Of a DNA stretch of 64,000 nucleotides, positions 25,242 to 34,340 are shown piece by piece. Both the position numbers and the translations under genes were made by a program. The number at the start of each line of letters is the position of its first letter. The stretch's first letter is position 1. A model generated the notes under the pieces. That model was not told where the DNA came from and made no database searches. It worked only from the letters and a program-made list of their open reading frames with translations. The stretch is taken from assembly GCA_019455245.1 (NCBI GenBank), contig JACFMR010000011.1:52436-116435 (forward strand), in the 5' to 3' direction. This DNA is from Opitutaceae bacterium. GTDB lineage: Bacteria; Verrucomicrobiota; Verrucomicrobiia; Opitutales; Opitutaceae.

Positions 25242-26615
25242 TTATGCGGGCCAGGGTTGGCCGCAGAGCACGGCGCGGGCGACGGGGTCGAGGCCGTGGG
25301 CGCGGAAGTTCACGCGCACCGAAGGCACGCAACCGACGCTGCGGTGCCAGGCCTCCGCATGGCGCAGCGCCTCCCGCGGGCTCCCGTGGTGATCAATGAA
25401 CCAATAATAGGACGGCCAGGTGTGCGGCACCGGCACGGCGGCGGGCGTCCCTTGATGGCCGAAGGTGGTGGCAAACAACGGTCCGAAGAGCGCGCCGATC
25501 AGGTCGGTGTGCGGCATCTCCTCGCGGACGGGCAGGCCGCACCACGGCGTGCCCCATTGCATCCACACCGCCATGTCGTGGATGCGCTCGTTGAACAGCT
25601 CGCTGGTGATCAGCAAACGGGGCAGGGCGGCCTGCAACTCCCCGGAGAACACATGGGCCTCGCGCGAGAAATCGCACTGTGGATCGTCCGGCATGAAGCC
25701 GTATTGGTCCCAGAAAATCGCATCGACGGGAAAGGCGTCCACGAAGCGTTTCATCCGCGCGATGTGATGCGCGCGCCAGCGCGCGGAATTGGGCCGGAGG
25801 TATTCGATGGGCGGTTCGCCGGCTTCGCGCCAGCCGAGCTTGTTGCCTTCGGCATCGGTGGTCTGGTCGGCGGCGAAATCGGCGAAGCCGGGCACATCGG
25901 CGTTGTAGCCGTGATGATTGGTGTGCGGCATCAGGCGGTAGCCGAAACGGCGCGCGGCGGCGATCACGCGGCGCATCGCACTCTCGCCGCCAACCTCGGG
26001 TGCGGGCCAGAATTCCGGATACTTGGTGTCGAACGGGGCGAACCAGCCCCAGAAGTAAACCAGGGTGTCGGGCGGCACGCCGGCGGCGTGCATGGCCGCC
26101 ATCAGGTCGACGAGTTCATCGAGCGTGTGATCGATTTCGCCGGTGCCGGCCCAGAGTTGCAGCATCACGCAGCCGGGAATCCGTGCGGCCCAGTCCGGCC
26201 GGAATCGCGGCGGTTGCGGAAACGCGCGCACCATCCAATTGCGGTAGGCGGTCACGGCCGCGTCGCGGGAGGCGAAAACCTGTTCCGTCCAACCGGGCGG
26301 CGGGGCGGTTTCGCGGCCGGGCAGACACGCGGCGAGTTTCTGCTCCCAATCGATCTCGTGGGTGGAGGCGGTGCGGCGCAGCTGCCAGTTTGCAAAGGCC
26401 GGCCGGTCCTCGAAGGGCGTGAGCAAAGTGAAACGGCCGGCGTGTTCGACGATGAGAAAATTGGCCCGCACCATCGCGGGTTGCCAGACGGTGCCGACGG
26501 GCACGACGGCGGACCAAAGCCGGCCGTCCTCGGCGGGCACATGGATTGTGGTATCGGCGGGAAAGCTGAGGCGCTTGCTCCAGCGACCGGGGGAAAGGGC
26601 AAGCCAGTCGTTCAT
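25242..26615 (-). CDS. TIM-barrel glycosidase-like protein (DUF6259-type)
   Basis: A 457-residue protein with no signal peptide. A short beta-rich start (residues 1-110) is followed by a barrel-like core: VMLQLWAGTGEIDHTLDELV near 150, YFWGWFAPFDTKYPEFWPA near 185, RLMPHTNHHGYN near 225 (a metal- or substrate-facing H-x-N-H-H), FPVDAIFWDQYGFMPDD near 300 with an acidic strand end, and LLITSELFNERIHDMAVW near 335, where Glu could be catalytic. This layout fits retaining glycosidase-like DUF6259 proteins, but the family call is tentative. Start is 2 bases after the heparinase-like 2 stop, so the two are translationally linked. Confidence 0.65.
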   Translation of the reverse strand: MNDWLALSPGRWSKRLSFPADTTIHVPAEDGRLWSAVVPVGTVWQPAMVRANFLIVEHAGRFTLLTPFEDRPAFANWQLRRTASTHEIDWEQKLAACLPGRETAPPPGWTEQVFASRDAAVTAYRNWMVRAFPQPPRFRPDWAARIPGCVMLQLWAGTGEIDHTLDELVDLMAAMHAAGVPPDTLVYFWGWFAPFDTKYPEFWPAPEVGGESAMRRVIAAARRFGYRLMPHTNHHGYNADVPGFADFAADQTTDAEGNKLGWREAGEPPIEYLRPNSARWRAHHIARMKRFVDAFPVDAIFWDQYGFMPDDPQCDFSREAHVFSGELQAALPRLLITSELFNERIHDMAVWMQWGTPWCGLPVREEMPHTDLIGALFGPLFATTFGHQGTPAAVPVPHTWPSYYWFIDHHGSPREALRHAEAWHRSVGCVPSVRVNFRAHGLDPVARAVLCGQPWPA

Positions 26616-26617
26616 GA

Positions 26618-28948
26618 TCAGGATTTCAGGGTGAGCTGCACGTTGACGACCAGCCGGCCGGAGGTGCCGCGCTGGCGCGCCGCCAGGCGCGGCTGGGTTT
26701 CGGCGTAGTCGAGGCCGAACTGCATGATTTCACGCCGTTCTTCGTCGATCGCCCGGCGCGCGGCGCTGCGCAGGGGCAGTTCCTCCAGTTCGATTTCAAC
26801 CTCGGGCGGGAAACTGAGCCGGGCCACGGCCCGCCGGCCTTCGATGATGACATCCCGGCCTTCGCGTCGCATGGGCAGCCAGGTGGTCCAGTAAAAGACG
26901 ACGCCCTGTCCGCGGATGACCGCCCAGTCATCGGTGAGCGTGAACCGGTCCGGGGTGGGGGAATTCCAGGTGCGGCGCCAGTGCCGGAACCAGTTTTCCC
27001 ACCCGGGGGTGGCATCCATCGTGGCGTGAAAATCGGTTTCGTCGCCATGACCCTGCGGATTGATCTGCGTCGGATTGGGATTGGCGGGCTTGGGTCGTTC
27101 CTCCTCGCACCACGGCGTGAGCATGGTGTGTCGCTGCGCGGTGCACATGAGGTCGGCGATGGGGTTGGAATAATCGGTCACGCCAAAGTCGGCCGCGAAC
27201 GTGTCGCCGGCGCATTCCAGTACGAAACTGCCCTTGTCCTCGTGGCAGTGGCCGCTGCCGGCCTTGTTGCCGGCGATGAACAGCTTCACGTATTCGGAGC
27301 CAAGCCGGCGTACGGAACTCATCATGCCGGTGTCCGGCATTTCACAAAACGGTGAGAGCGGCGGACCGGCCGCCGGGATTTCGCGGGCCAGTTTCAGCGC
27401 GAGCAACGAGGGGCTGGCGCCGGCGCGCCGCAGGGATTTGCGGAAAACCGTGACCCAGTGCGAGTGCGGCATGAGCCACGCCAGATAGGCGAGGGCGTCG
27501 CCGAAGGCGAAACCGGCGTCGGCGGTCAGGATCAGATCCTGCCGGTCGTCCGTGGAGCAGAGCATCTCGGCGAGCCGGTCGGTGCGCCGCAGGGCGGGCG
27601 GCAGCAGTTCGCGCAGGTCGCGGCCGCGGGCGCGCGCATAAAGTTGCGCGGAGTGTACGGTCTGGCGCACGACCCAGGTGAAATAGCCCGGGCCTTCGAC
27701 GTAGCCGCCGTCGGGCAGCAGGGTTTTTTCGAGTGATTCGATCAATTCCCGCCACGCGATGTCGGTGTAGGGTGCGACCCGCGACGGCTGCGGCACCGGA
27801 TATCCCTCGCCGCGGACCGGCATGGTTTGCTCGAGCGCGAGATAGCCGTAGATCCGGGCCGGGCTGATCCAGGCGAGCTGGTTGCAGTGGAAGAGGTATT
27901 CCCACCACCAAGAGCAGTGGTTCATCGCGCCCTGCGCTTCCTCGGCGATGCGGCGCAGGATGAGCTGGCGGCCGAGGTCGGTGAACCATTCGCCGCAGAG
28001 ATCGAGGATCACGGCGCAATCCCACGCGGCGATGCTTTGGATGAAGCTGCGCTGGTCCCACACGCTGCCGCGGGTGTGGGCGAAAAACACGTCCTCCCAG
28101 CGTTCGCAGTGCGCGATGCTCAGAGCATAACGCGCCGCCAGCCGGCAGAGTTGTGGATCCTGAAACAGCACGCCGGCCTGCGCGGCGTTCACGCCGTGGA
28201 TGCTGAGCATCTTGCCGATGTCGCGCTCACGGCGAAACATGTTGGAGTTCCAGAAATTGAAGTTCTGCCCGATCAGCCGCTCCGGGATGACGCCCTGTGC
28301 GTCCGCCGCGTAATCGTGCAGGGGCCGCACCAGTTCGCCGTCGGCGAAATCGCGCCGCACCGCGTCCAGCTCCTCCGCATTGATGAGCAGACCCCAGGAC
28401 GGCCGGTAGGTCGGTTGAAAATCCGCCGGTTGCAGATAACCGGTCCATTGCTCGTCGTGCTGCGCCCATTGGGCGAGGTGGTGCGGCAGGCGCGCCGTGT
28501 GCTGGAAGCCGAGCCACAGCAGCCAGCCGTGGCCGGCGAAGGCATTGGGACTGTGCAGCTCGATGCTGAGGCGACGCAGCCGCTTCGCTCCGGCGAGATC
28601 GAGCCACTCCTCGCGCCGGGTGGCGCCGACGGGAGCGCCGGTGCGTTCGCGCATGCCGGCGTCGGTTTCCGCGCGCAGGGTGATGGTGCAGCCCTCCGGC
28701 ACGTTCAGACAGGCCAGCAGCCGGTCATAGCGGGAGCAGTCGAGCTCGGGATAATCGCGTTGCATGCGCAGCACCAGGCCGTCGGCCGCGGGCCGGTCCC
28801 ACTCAAAGATGACCATGGCCCAGCTTTGCTGAAACTTGAGTCCCGGCATGCCCGGCGTGGTGGTATCCCAGTGTGAAAACTCGCTCAGGTATTCGTCAAA
28901 GAAAGGCTCGAACACGGCCTCGGCACTGTTGATCGGGGTCAGGCGCAT
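26618..28948 (-). CDS. Heparinase II/III-like polysaccharide lyase, paralogue 2
   Basis: A 776-residue paralogue of 22083-24410 and 36089-38434 that starts MRLTPINSAEAVFEPFFDEY at ATG 28948; the open frame continues upstream but only as Arg/Pro-rich non-coding-looking sequence. The same landmarks occur in the same order: RRERDIGKML, CRLAARYALSIAHCERW, WWWEYLFHCNQLAW, GGYVEGPGYFTW, GHCHEDKGSF near 568 and AADFGVTDYSNP. The HxHEDKG motif is the heparinase C-terminal signature. No signal peptide, so action in the cytoplasm on imported oligosaccharides, or another export route, must be assumed. Flanked by the glycosidase-like and solute-binding genes. Confidence 0.8.
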   Translation of the reverse strand: MRLTPINSAEAVFEPFFDEYLSEFSHWDTTTPGMPGLKFQQSWAMVIFEWDRPAADGLVLRMQRDYPELDCSRYDRLLACLNVPEGCTITLRAETDAGMRERTGAPVGATRREEWLDLAGAKRLRRLSIELHSPNAFAGHGWLLWLGFQHTARLPHHLAQWAQHDEQWTGYLQPADFQPTYRPSWGLLINAEELDAVRRDFADGELVRPLHDYAADAQGVIPERLIGQNFNFWNSNMFRRERDIGKMLSIHGVNAAQAGVLFQDPQLCRLAARYALSIAHCERWEDVFFAHTRGSVWDQRSFIQSIAAWDCAVILDLCGEWFTDLGRQLILRRIAEEAQGAMNHCSWWWEYLFHCNQLAWISPARIYGYLALEQTMPVRGEGYPVPQPSRVAPYTDIAWRELIESLEKTLLPDGGYVEGPGYFTWVVRQTVHSAQLYARARGRDLRELLPPALRRTDRLAEMLCSTDDRQDLILTADAGFAFGDALAYLAWLMPHSHWVTVFRKSLRRAGASPSLLALKLAREIPAAGPPLSPFCEMPDTGMMSSVRRLGSEYVKLFIAGNKAGSGHCHEDKGSFVLECAGDTFAADFGVTDYSNPIADLMCTAQRHTMLTPWCEEERPKPANPNPTQINPQGHGDETDFHATMDATPGWENWFRHWRRTWNSPTPDRFTLTDDWAVIRGQGVVFYWTTWLPMRREGRDVIIEGRRAVARLSFPPEVEIELEELPLRSAARRAIDEERREIMQFGLDYAETQPRLAARQRGTSGRLVVNVQLTLKS

Positions 28949-28956
28949 GCGTGGGG

Positions 28957-30558
28957 TCAGCGTTGGGCCGGCTCGTTCAGCCGCAGTTGCAGCCGGTAGG
29001 TGTGGAATTCCATGAGATGCTGGGCGGAATATTGGTGGCGTGCTTCCTGCCGGTCGTTTTCGTTGAGATGACTCAGGGCGGCAAGAACGACATCGCGCTG
29101 CCGCAGGTTGACGAAGCGATTTTTGAGCTGGATGCCGAGATCGGCGACGACGGCTGCGTGCAGGGAGTCCCGCAGGGTGCGACGGTAGGGCTCGACGCCG
29201 CCGTTGGGGGCGAAGAGCTGATGGAGGTGCGAGAGCCAAAGACGCGTGTATTCGGGACCGGTGCCATACATGAGGGAGAGCCCGTCATTGGTGGTGGTGA
29301 CGACATGGCCTTCATATTGGGGTTTGAAGCGGCGCAGCGCCGGCCCGGTTTCAACGCCGAGAATCGCGGGCATCAACCGGCCCTCGCGGGCAAACCGGGC
29401 GTTGCCCTCCATGCTCGTGAGGTAGTGCAGGAAGTCGATGGCCACGGCCTGATGCGCGCTCTGCCGGTTCACAAAGAACGGCATGGCGGTGGACAGCGTG
29501 CCACTGACGGCGGGCAACAACGCGTGACCGCCGTAAGGCGATTCGGTCGCGGTGGGCACCGGCACCATGAAGCCGCCCACCTCAAAGTCGGCCAGCGCTT
29601 CCAGGCTCGGATAATCCCACGTGCCGCTGAACAGGGAGACGGCCTCGCCGCGGACAAAGGACTCCAGCGCGGTGCTCTTGTCCAGTTGCAGAAATCCGGG
29701 CGTCATCTGCCGGCCGACGGCATGGATGACATGCAGCGCGGTTTGCAGCGCCGGCGTGTCGACATCCCAGCGACCGTCGAGCAGGTCGGTGTAGAGATCG
29801 GTGCCGTTGACGGCGTAGCGCAGTCCGTGGTCGGCTTGGAGCAGCCAGCGGGTCACGGATTGGTTGGCGAGCAGCGCCATGAGCCAGACCGAGTAGTCCT
29901 TGGCGCCCGCGACGTGCACGAGGTCGGGATGGTCGGCGCGGATTTTTTCACCGAGCGCCAGCCAGTCGGTGAAGGTCGCCGGCGGTTCGGGACTGCCGGT
30001 GATTCGCGTCATGAGATCGCGGTTGTAAAACATCAGCATCGCATGGGAGCAGAGGCTGACGGCGAAGTAATCGCGGAGCTGCTCGTTGTAGGTGGCGCGG
30101 TTGCGGAGGCCGTCGAGAAAGGTGAGCCGCCACGGGACGTTTTCGAGCGGGGTGCCCCGGTTGTAGGGGTTGGGTTGCACCAGCCAGCGGGAGAGCGGCT
30201 CGAAGAAACGGGTCATCTGCTGCACCTCCGCGCTGAAGCGCGAGTCGAACATCACGATGTCCGGGGCGGTTTCACCGATGAGCTGGGTGTTGAGCCATTG
30301 GGTGTAGACGTTGCCGGGGATGGCCATGGGCTCGACGCGGACACCGGGGTGCAACGCCATGTAGCGCTGCGCCGCGTTTTCAAATGCCTCGCGCATGCCG
30401 GCCTCCAGCTGCCAGTGGGCGAAGCGCAGGACGATGCGGTCATCATCACGGGTTTCCGCCAGGATACGGTCAAGTTGCACCCAGGAGGCGCCGCCGTAGA
30501 CCAGTAGGACGAGCAGGCCGATCACCAGCCAGCGCGCATGTGCCAGGCGGATATTCAT
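28957..30558 (-). CDS. ABC-type extracellular solute-binding protein
   Basis: A 533-residue protein with one N-terminal hydrophobic segment (about residues 10-28) that could be a signal peptide or a membrane anchor; there is no lipobox. The rest is a family 1 sugar-binding fold: VLRFAHWQLEAGMREAFE (domain 1 entry), YMALHPGVRVEPMAIPG, IVMFDSRFSAEV near 105, MLMFYNRDLMTRI near 175 and a long C-terminal helical part. No ABC permease or ATPase gene lies near, which is odd for a transporter. Start overlaps the TPR gene stop (ATGA at 30555-30558), so they are co-translated; 8 bases separate it from heparinase-like 2. Confidence 0.82.
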   Translation of the reverse strand: MNIRLAHARWLVIGLLVLLVYGGASWVQLDRILAETRDDDRIVLRFAHWQLEAGMREAFENAAQRYMALHPGVRVEPMAIPGNVYTQWLNTQLIGETAPDIVMFDSRFSAEVQQMTRFFEPLSRWLVQPNPYNRGTPLENVPWRLTFLDGLRNRATYNEQLRDYFAVSLCSHAMLMFYNRDLMTRITGSPEPPATFTDWLALGEKIRADHPDLVHVAGAKDYSVWLMALLANQSVTRWLLQADHGLRYAVNGTDLYTDLLDGRWDVDTPALQTALHVIHAVGRQMTPGFLQLDKSTALESFVRGEAVSLFSGTWDYPSLEALADFEVGGFMVPVPTATESPYGGHALLPAVSGTLSTAMPFFVNRQSAHQAVAIDFLHYLTSMEGNARFAREGRLMPAILGVETGPALRRFKPQYEGHVVTTTNDGLSLMYGTGPEYTRLWLSHLHQLFAPNGGVEPYRRTLRDSLHAAVVADLGIQLKNRFVNLRQRDVVLAALSHLNENDRQEARHQYSAQHLMEFHTYRLQLRLNEPAQR

Positions 30559-31367
30559 GGCCCGACCTCCAGTTCGCGCAGCTGTGCGCCCACGGTGTAG
30601 CGCCGGTGGTCCTTGGGAAACCGGTGCAGAAATTCGCGATAAAGCGAGCGGGCGTCCCCGTGGTGGCCGAGCGAGGCCGCAAGCCGGGCCCGTTGGATCA
30701 GCAGGTCGGCCAGCATCATTTCATCGAAATCGTTGCCGGCGGCCGCGGTGTTCAGGTGCTGCAGCGTGGCTTCGTCGCGCCGGCCGTGATAAAGTCTGGC
30801 CTCGGCGAGCACCAGGTGCAGGTCGCGCCGGGTGGCGGGATTGGCGGTGCCGGCCAGCAACGCCTCCACCCGGGCGAGGCGGGCGTCGAAATCTCCGCGG
30901 TCGGGCAGAATCGTGAGGGTGAGCAGCGCGAGTTTGGTGCGTGCGAGTCCGGACCAGAGATCGTCCGCCCCGGCGGTCAGCAGGGTTTCATAGGTTTGGG
31001 CGGCCCGGGCCGGATCGGGATCAAAGGGGTCGAGCTGATAAGTGCGGCCAAGGTAGTAGCGGGCGGCCCGGGCGGCGGTGGTGGATTCGGCTGCGATGCC
31101 GGCGAGGAGCTGCCGGGCCCGGGCGATGGATTCCGGGGTGGTTGGCGGCGTCTGCAGGGTGGCCAGGGCTTCGCCCAACCGGGCTTCGGCCGGCCCGGTA
31201 TGCTGCTGAAACCAATCGCGCGCTTCGCGCGGGGCCGCGGTGGCCAGGGCCTGCCAGGCGTCCGGCAGGGCGGGTTGCGCCGCAACGGACCAGGCGCCGG
31301 CGATCGGCAGCAGGGCCGGAGTGAGCCGGCGGAGCAGGCGCAGGTTTGGTCGGGGAAAACGGAACAT
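30555..31367 (-). CDS. Exported TPR-repeat protein of the polysaccharide locus
   Basis: A 270-residue protein from ATG 31367. Residues 1-30 look like a signal peptide (LLRRLTPALLPIAGAWSVAAQ, one Ala-x-Ala-like site before QPALP). The mature part is all helical, with repeats whose A-x-x-Y/A-x-x-L spacing fits TPR/Sel1-type modules (RYYLGRTYQLDPFDPDPARA, QTYETLLTAGADDLWSGLAR). Probably a periplasmic scaffold for the binding protein encoded next, whose start overlaps its stop. A strong terminator lies just upstream of it, after the TonB receptor, so this gene may have its own promoter or be reached by read-through. Confidence 0.7.
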   Translation of the reverse strand: MFRFPRPNLRLLRRLTPALLPIAGAWSVAAQPALPDAWQALATAAPREARDWFQQHTGPAEARLGEALATLQTPPTTPESIARARQLLAGIAAESTTAARAARYYLGRTYQLDPFDPDPARAAQTYETLLTAGADDLWSGLARTKLALLTLTILPDRGDFDARLARVEALLAGTANPATRRDLHLVLAEARLYHGRRDEATLQHLNTAAAGNDFDEMMLADLLIQRARLAASLGHHGDARSLYREFLHRFPKDHRRYTVGAQLRELEVGP

Positions 31368-31382
31368 AAGGTGCGCAAACGA

Positions 31383-31413
31383 AAAACGCCGGCGGACCAA
31401 GGTCCGCCGGCGT
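31383..31413 (-). terminator. Terminator-like hairpin after the TonB receptor gene
   Basis: On the minus strand a 13-pair stem ACGCCGGCGGACC/GGTCCGCCGGCGT (31401-31413 with 31386-31398) with a two-base loop precedes TTTTTC (complement of GAAAAA 31381-31386), 17 bases past the receptor stop. The GCGGACC/GGTCCGC core resembles REP palindromes at 200-217 and 2326-2350, so it may have arisen from one. It would divide the locus into receptor/regulator and enzyme parts, at least by attenuation. Confidence 0.75.
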
Positions 31414-31429
31414 TGTCAGCCGGACGGGG

Positions 31430-34210
31430 TCAGAAGGTGAAATCAACCGCAAAGGTTGCTTCCGTGCCCTGGCCGCGGGTGATGTCGTTGATCTCGTTGG
31501 TGAGGTTTTGGATGCTCAGGCGCAGGTTGGCCGGAGTGTTGTTGATCGTCGTGCGGTAACTGGCAAAGACATCGAAGAACGTCTCCGACGGCACGATGGC
31601 GTTGTAGTAGATGTAATCCGTGACGATGTAATCGGCCGAATAGCGCACTGCGCCGCCCACGCTCAGGCCCTTCATCGGGCCGTCGGCAAAGGTGTAACGG
31701 GCCACGACGTTGACCTGCCACTCCGGGGTCTTTTGCAGGCGATCCTCGAAGTTTTTGATGTATTCAAGGCGGCCGGGTTTGGTCGTGTCGATCGACGGAT
31801 CGCTGATGGTCTCGGCTTCCCACATGTAGTTCCAGTTCAGGATGCCCTGGAACCGGTTGTTGGGGGTCCAGGTGAGGTCGCCCTCGATGCCCTGCACGCG
31901 GTCGAGACCGCCGTTGATGTAGAACTGCACGTCGTTGGCGGTGGTGTTGTCCTGATTGCGGGGATCGGCGAGGATCCGGGCGGTGTCGGCTTTGGCGATA
32001 CCGTCGCGCTGGGCCTTGTAGTAGGCCACGGTCCCCGAGAGGGTGTTGTCGCGCCAGTTGGTCTTGAAGCCGACTTCGAAGCCCTTGTCCTTTTCGTTGG
32101 GCAGGGGCTGGGGATTGTCGGCCGGGGTCAGGGCCAGTCCGACGGCGCTGAGCGTGTTGGTAAACACCACGGTCTGGCTGTAGGACGCAAAGGCGTGGAA
32201 GCCGGGGATGACCTCGTAGATGGCGCCCATCGTGGGGTTGGTCTCGGTGTTGCCGGTCATCCGCTCCTTGGTGCGACGCGCGCCCAGCAGCAGGTTCAGC
32301 CGGTCGTCGAACGCGGAACCGCGGTAGCTCAGGTAGGAGGCTTCGGTCGAGGGGATGTAACGGCCGGAGAACGGGGCCCCGTCCATGATGTCATAGATGT
32401 TGGGCTCGGGATTGCCGGCAAACGGATCATGATAGCGGAAAACGTCCGAGCCGGTCTGCACGTTGCCGAAGCTGTCGGTCACGGGGCTCAGGCCGCTGTA
32501 ATCGACGTTGATGGCGCCGTATTGCATGACCATGCGGGTCCATTCGGCGCCGCCGATGAATTTGTGCTTCATGCCGAGCGCCTCGATTTCATACACCACG
32601 TCCACCTGCTGCGTGTCGGAACTGCCCTGGCGCAGACCATCAGGGTTGAGGTCGAGGGCGAAGCCGAGGTCGAGGCTCTTGAAACGACCGTCGGGCCGCA
32701 GGCCGCCGTTGGGCGAGGCCAGGGCGCGCATGAAGGTTTGTTTCACGTCGTTGTGCAGCCAGCGGTAGCGGACCGAGAGGTTGTCCGTCGGCGTGAAGGT
32801 CAGGCCGACATCCGTCAGGGTGGAGGTGCCGTTGCGACCGGACTGGTCGGTGGGCGGCGTGAATTTGTCGCCGAGCGGGGAGATGCGCCACCAGTCGATT
32901 TTGCTGCCCGTGATGGGGTAGGGCTGACGGCCGGTCATGCCATACATGTCCTCGGACCAGTTGATGAGGAAGCCGCGCGGGTGGCCGCTGCCCCAGCGTT
33001 GCTGGATGAGGGCCTGGGCGGCCGCGTCGTCCGCGAGGTTGTAGGCCGACTTCATGTAATCGAGGATCTGCTGGCTCGGGCTGCTGACGTCCCGGTAGTA
33101 ATCCGGATTGATCGCCAGGTCCCAGGCGAAGACCGGGTAGGACGCGCGGGACTTGGTGAAGTTGAACTCCGCGCTGAACTCGAATTTGCTGTTGGGCCGG
33201 TAAATGACCGAGGGGGCGACGAAAACGTAATCGCTGTGGTCCGTATCATACCGTCCGCCCTTCGACTGGTAGGAGGAGATGATGCGGAAGGCCGTGCTGT
33301 CGTTGATGGTGTTCTGCAGGTCGACCGAGGCGCGGGTGAGGTCGTAGGTGCCGTAGGCCAGTTCCAGATTCGTGGCCTGCCGGAACTGCGGCTTCTTGGT
33401 GATGTAGTTCGCCACCCCGTTGGGCAGCGCGGTGCCGTAGAAAAGACCGACGGCGCCCTTGGCAATTTCCACCCGGTCAAGATTGTCGGTCAGCAACACG
33501 GGCGTGATCGAGAACGAGTCGGCCAGCGGTACGCCGTTGAAATAGCGGTACATGTGGAAACCGCGCATCGTGAAGATGCCGGCCTGCCCGACCTCCGATT
33601 CGCCGGTGACCACCCCCGAGCTGTAGCGGAAGACCTTGTCGAAATCGGTGACCGAAAAGTCCTTCAGCAGTTCGGAGGAAATGATTTCAATGGACGCCGG
33701 TTCGCGGATGATGGGCACGCCGACACGCGAGGTGGTAACACTGTTCGTCTTAAGATATCCCTGTTCCTGCGCATCGGCCACCTCGAAAGGGGAGAGCCTC
33801 ACAATCTGATCATCCTGATCCTGGACGGAAAGGCCGGTGCGACGATCGGAGGAACCGCGGTTGTCGGTGGGGACGGATTCACCCCGCCGGACGGTCAGCG
33901 CACCCGATTGTTCATCCTGCATCACGCTCAATCCGGAACCGGCGAGCATGATCTCCAGGGCGGCACGGGCGGTCAGTTCGCCGCGGACGGCGCTGGTGCG
34001 CACCCCCCGGACGCTGTCGGCGGTGAAGAAGAACTGGGTGTCGCGGGCCTGGTTGGCGAATTGGCGCAGCGTCTGTTCGGCCGGTCCGGCGGCGATGTCG
34101 AAGTTACGGGTGGCGGTGTCCGCGGCCTGCAGGGTCGCGGCCAGGCCGAGACTGAAGGCAAAGAGGGACAGGATTCTGAACCAAGGCAACGGTCGTTTGG
34201 GTATGTGCAT
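31430..34210 (-). CDS. TonB-dependent receptor with STN signalling domain
   Basis: A 926-residue outer-membrane receptor from ATG 34210. Residues 1-30 are a signal peptide; 38-98 form the STN domain (FDIAAGPAEQTLRQFANQA ... LAGSGLSV) that contacts FecR in cell-surface signalling. A linker holds RLSPFEV, common in Opitutaceae receptors. The plug (about 160-280) contains IREPASIEIISSELLKDF and RVEIAKGAVGLFYGTALPNG, and the barrel ends in FAVDFTF with a C-terminal aromatic residue. It should import a large or scarce ligand by TonB energy, probably oligosaccharides of the locus, though STN receptors often take siderophores. Next to fecR and the ECF sigma gene, its likely regulators. Confidence 0.93.
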   Translation of the reverse strand: MHIPKRPLPWFRILSLFAFSLGLAATLQAADTATRNFDIAAGPAEQTLRQFANQARDTQFFFTADSVRGVRTSAVRGELTARAALEIMLAGSGLSVMQDEQSGALTVRRGESVPTDNRGSSDRRTGLSVQDQDDQIVRLSPFEVADAQEQGYLKTNSVTTSRVGVPIIREPASIEIISSELLKDFSVTDFDKVFRYSSGVVTGESEVGQAGIFTMRGFHMYRYFNGVPLADSFSITPVLLTDNLDRVEIAKGAVGLFYGTALPNGVANYITKKPQFRQATNLELAYGTYDLTRASVDLQNTINDSTAFRIISSYQSKGGRYDTDHSDYVFVAPSVIYRPNSKFEFSAEFNFTKSRASYPVFAWDLAINPDYYRDVSSPSQQILDYMKSAYNLADDAAAQALIQQRWGSGHPRGFLINWSEDMYGMTGRQPYPITGSKIDWWRISPLGDKFTPPTDQSGRNGTSTLTDVGLTFTPTDNLSVRYRWLHNDVKQTFMRALASPNGGLRPDGRFKSLDLGFALDLNPDGLRQGSSDTQQVDVVYEIEALGMKHKFIGGAEWTRMVMQYGAINVDYSGLSPVTDSFGNVQTGSDVFRYHDPFAGNPEPNIYDIMDGAPFSGRYIPSTEASYLSYRGSAFDDRLNLLLGARRTKERMTGNTETNPTMGAIYEVIPGFHAFASYSQTVVFTNTLSAVGLALTPADNPQPLPNEKDKGFEVGFKTNWRDNTLSGTVAYYKAQRDGIAKADTARILADPRNQDNTTANDVQFYINGGLDRVQGIEGDLTWTPNNRFQGILNWNYMWEAETISDPSIDTTKPGRLEYIKNFEDRLQKTPEWQVNVVARYTFADGPMKGLSVGGAVRYSADYIVTDYIYYNAIVPSETFFDVFASYRTTINNTPANLRLSIQNLTNEINDITRGQGTEATFAVDFTF

Positions 34211-34340
34211 GGGGTTGCGGATTAGGGGTGGGAAGGAATGCGACATGCATTTCCTTTCACCTCACAAGACTGGATGCCGCCGGATTTCCGTTACGCATTT
34301 TTTGTCCGCGGACGGCGCGGAGCGGTGGCGCGGGCCCGGC

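Noticed and set aside
23352..26708. A 1118-residue plus-strand open frame
   Set aside because: Antisense to heparinase-like, dioxygenase and glycosidase-like genes; Gly/Ala/Arg-rich composition, no motifs. A GC-rich shadow frame.
31508..34225. A 905-residue plus-strand open frame opposite the TonB receptor
   Set aside because: Shadow of a gene with signal peptide, STN, plug and barrel on the other strand; composition is Val/Gly/Arg without recognisable domains.
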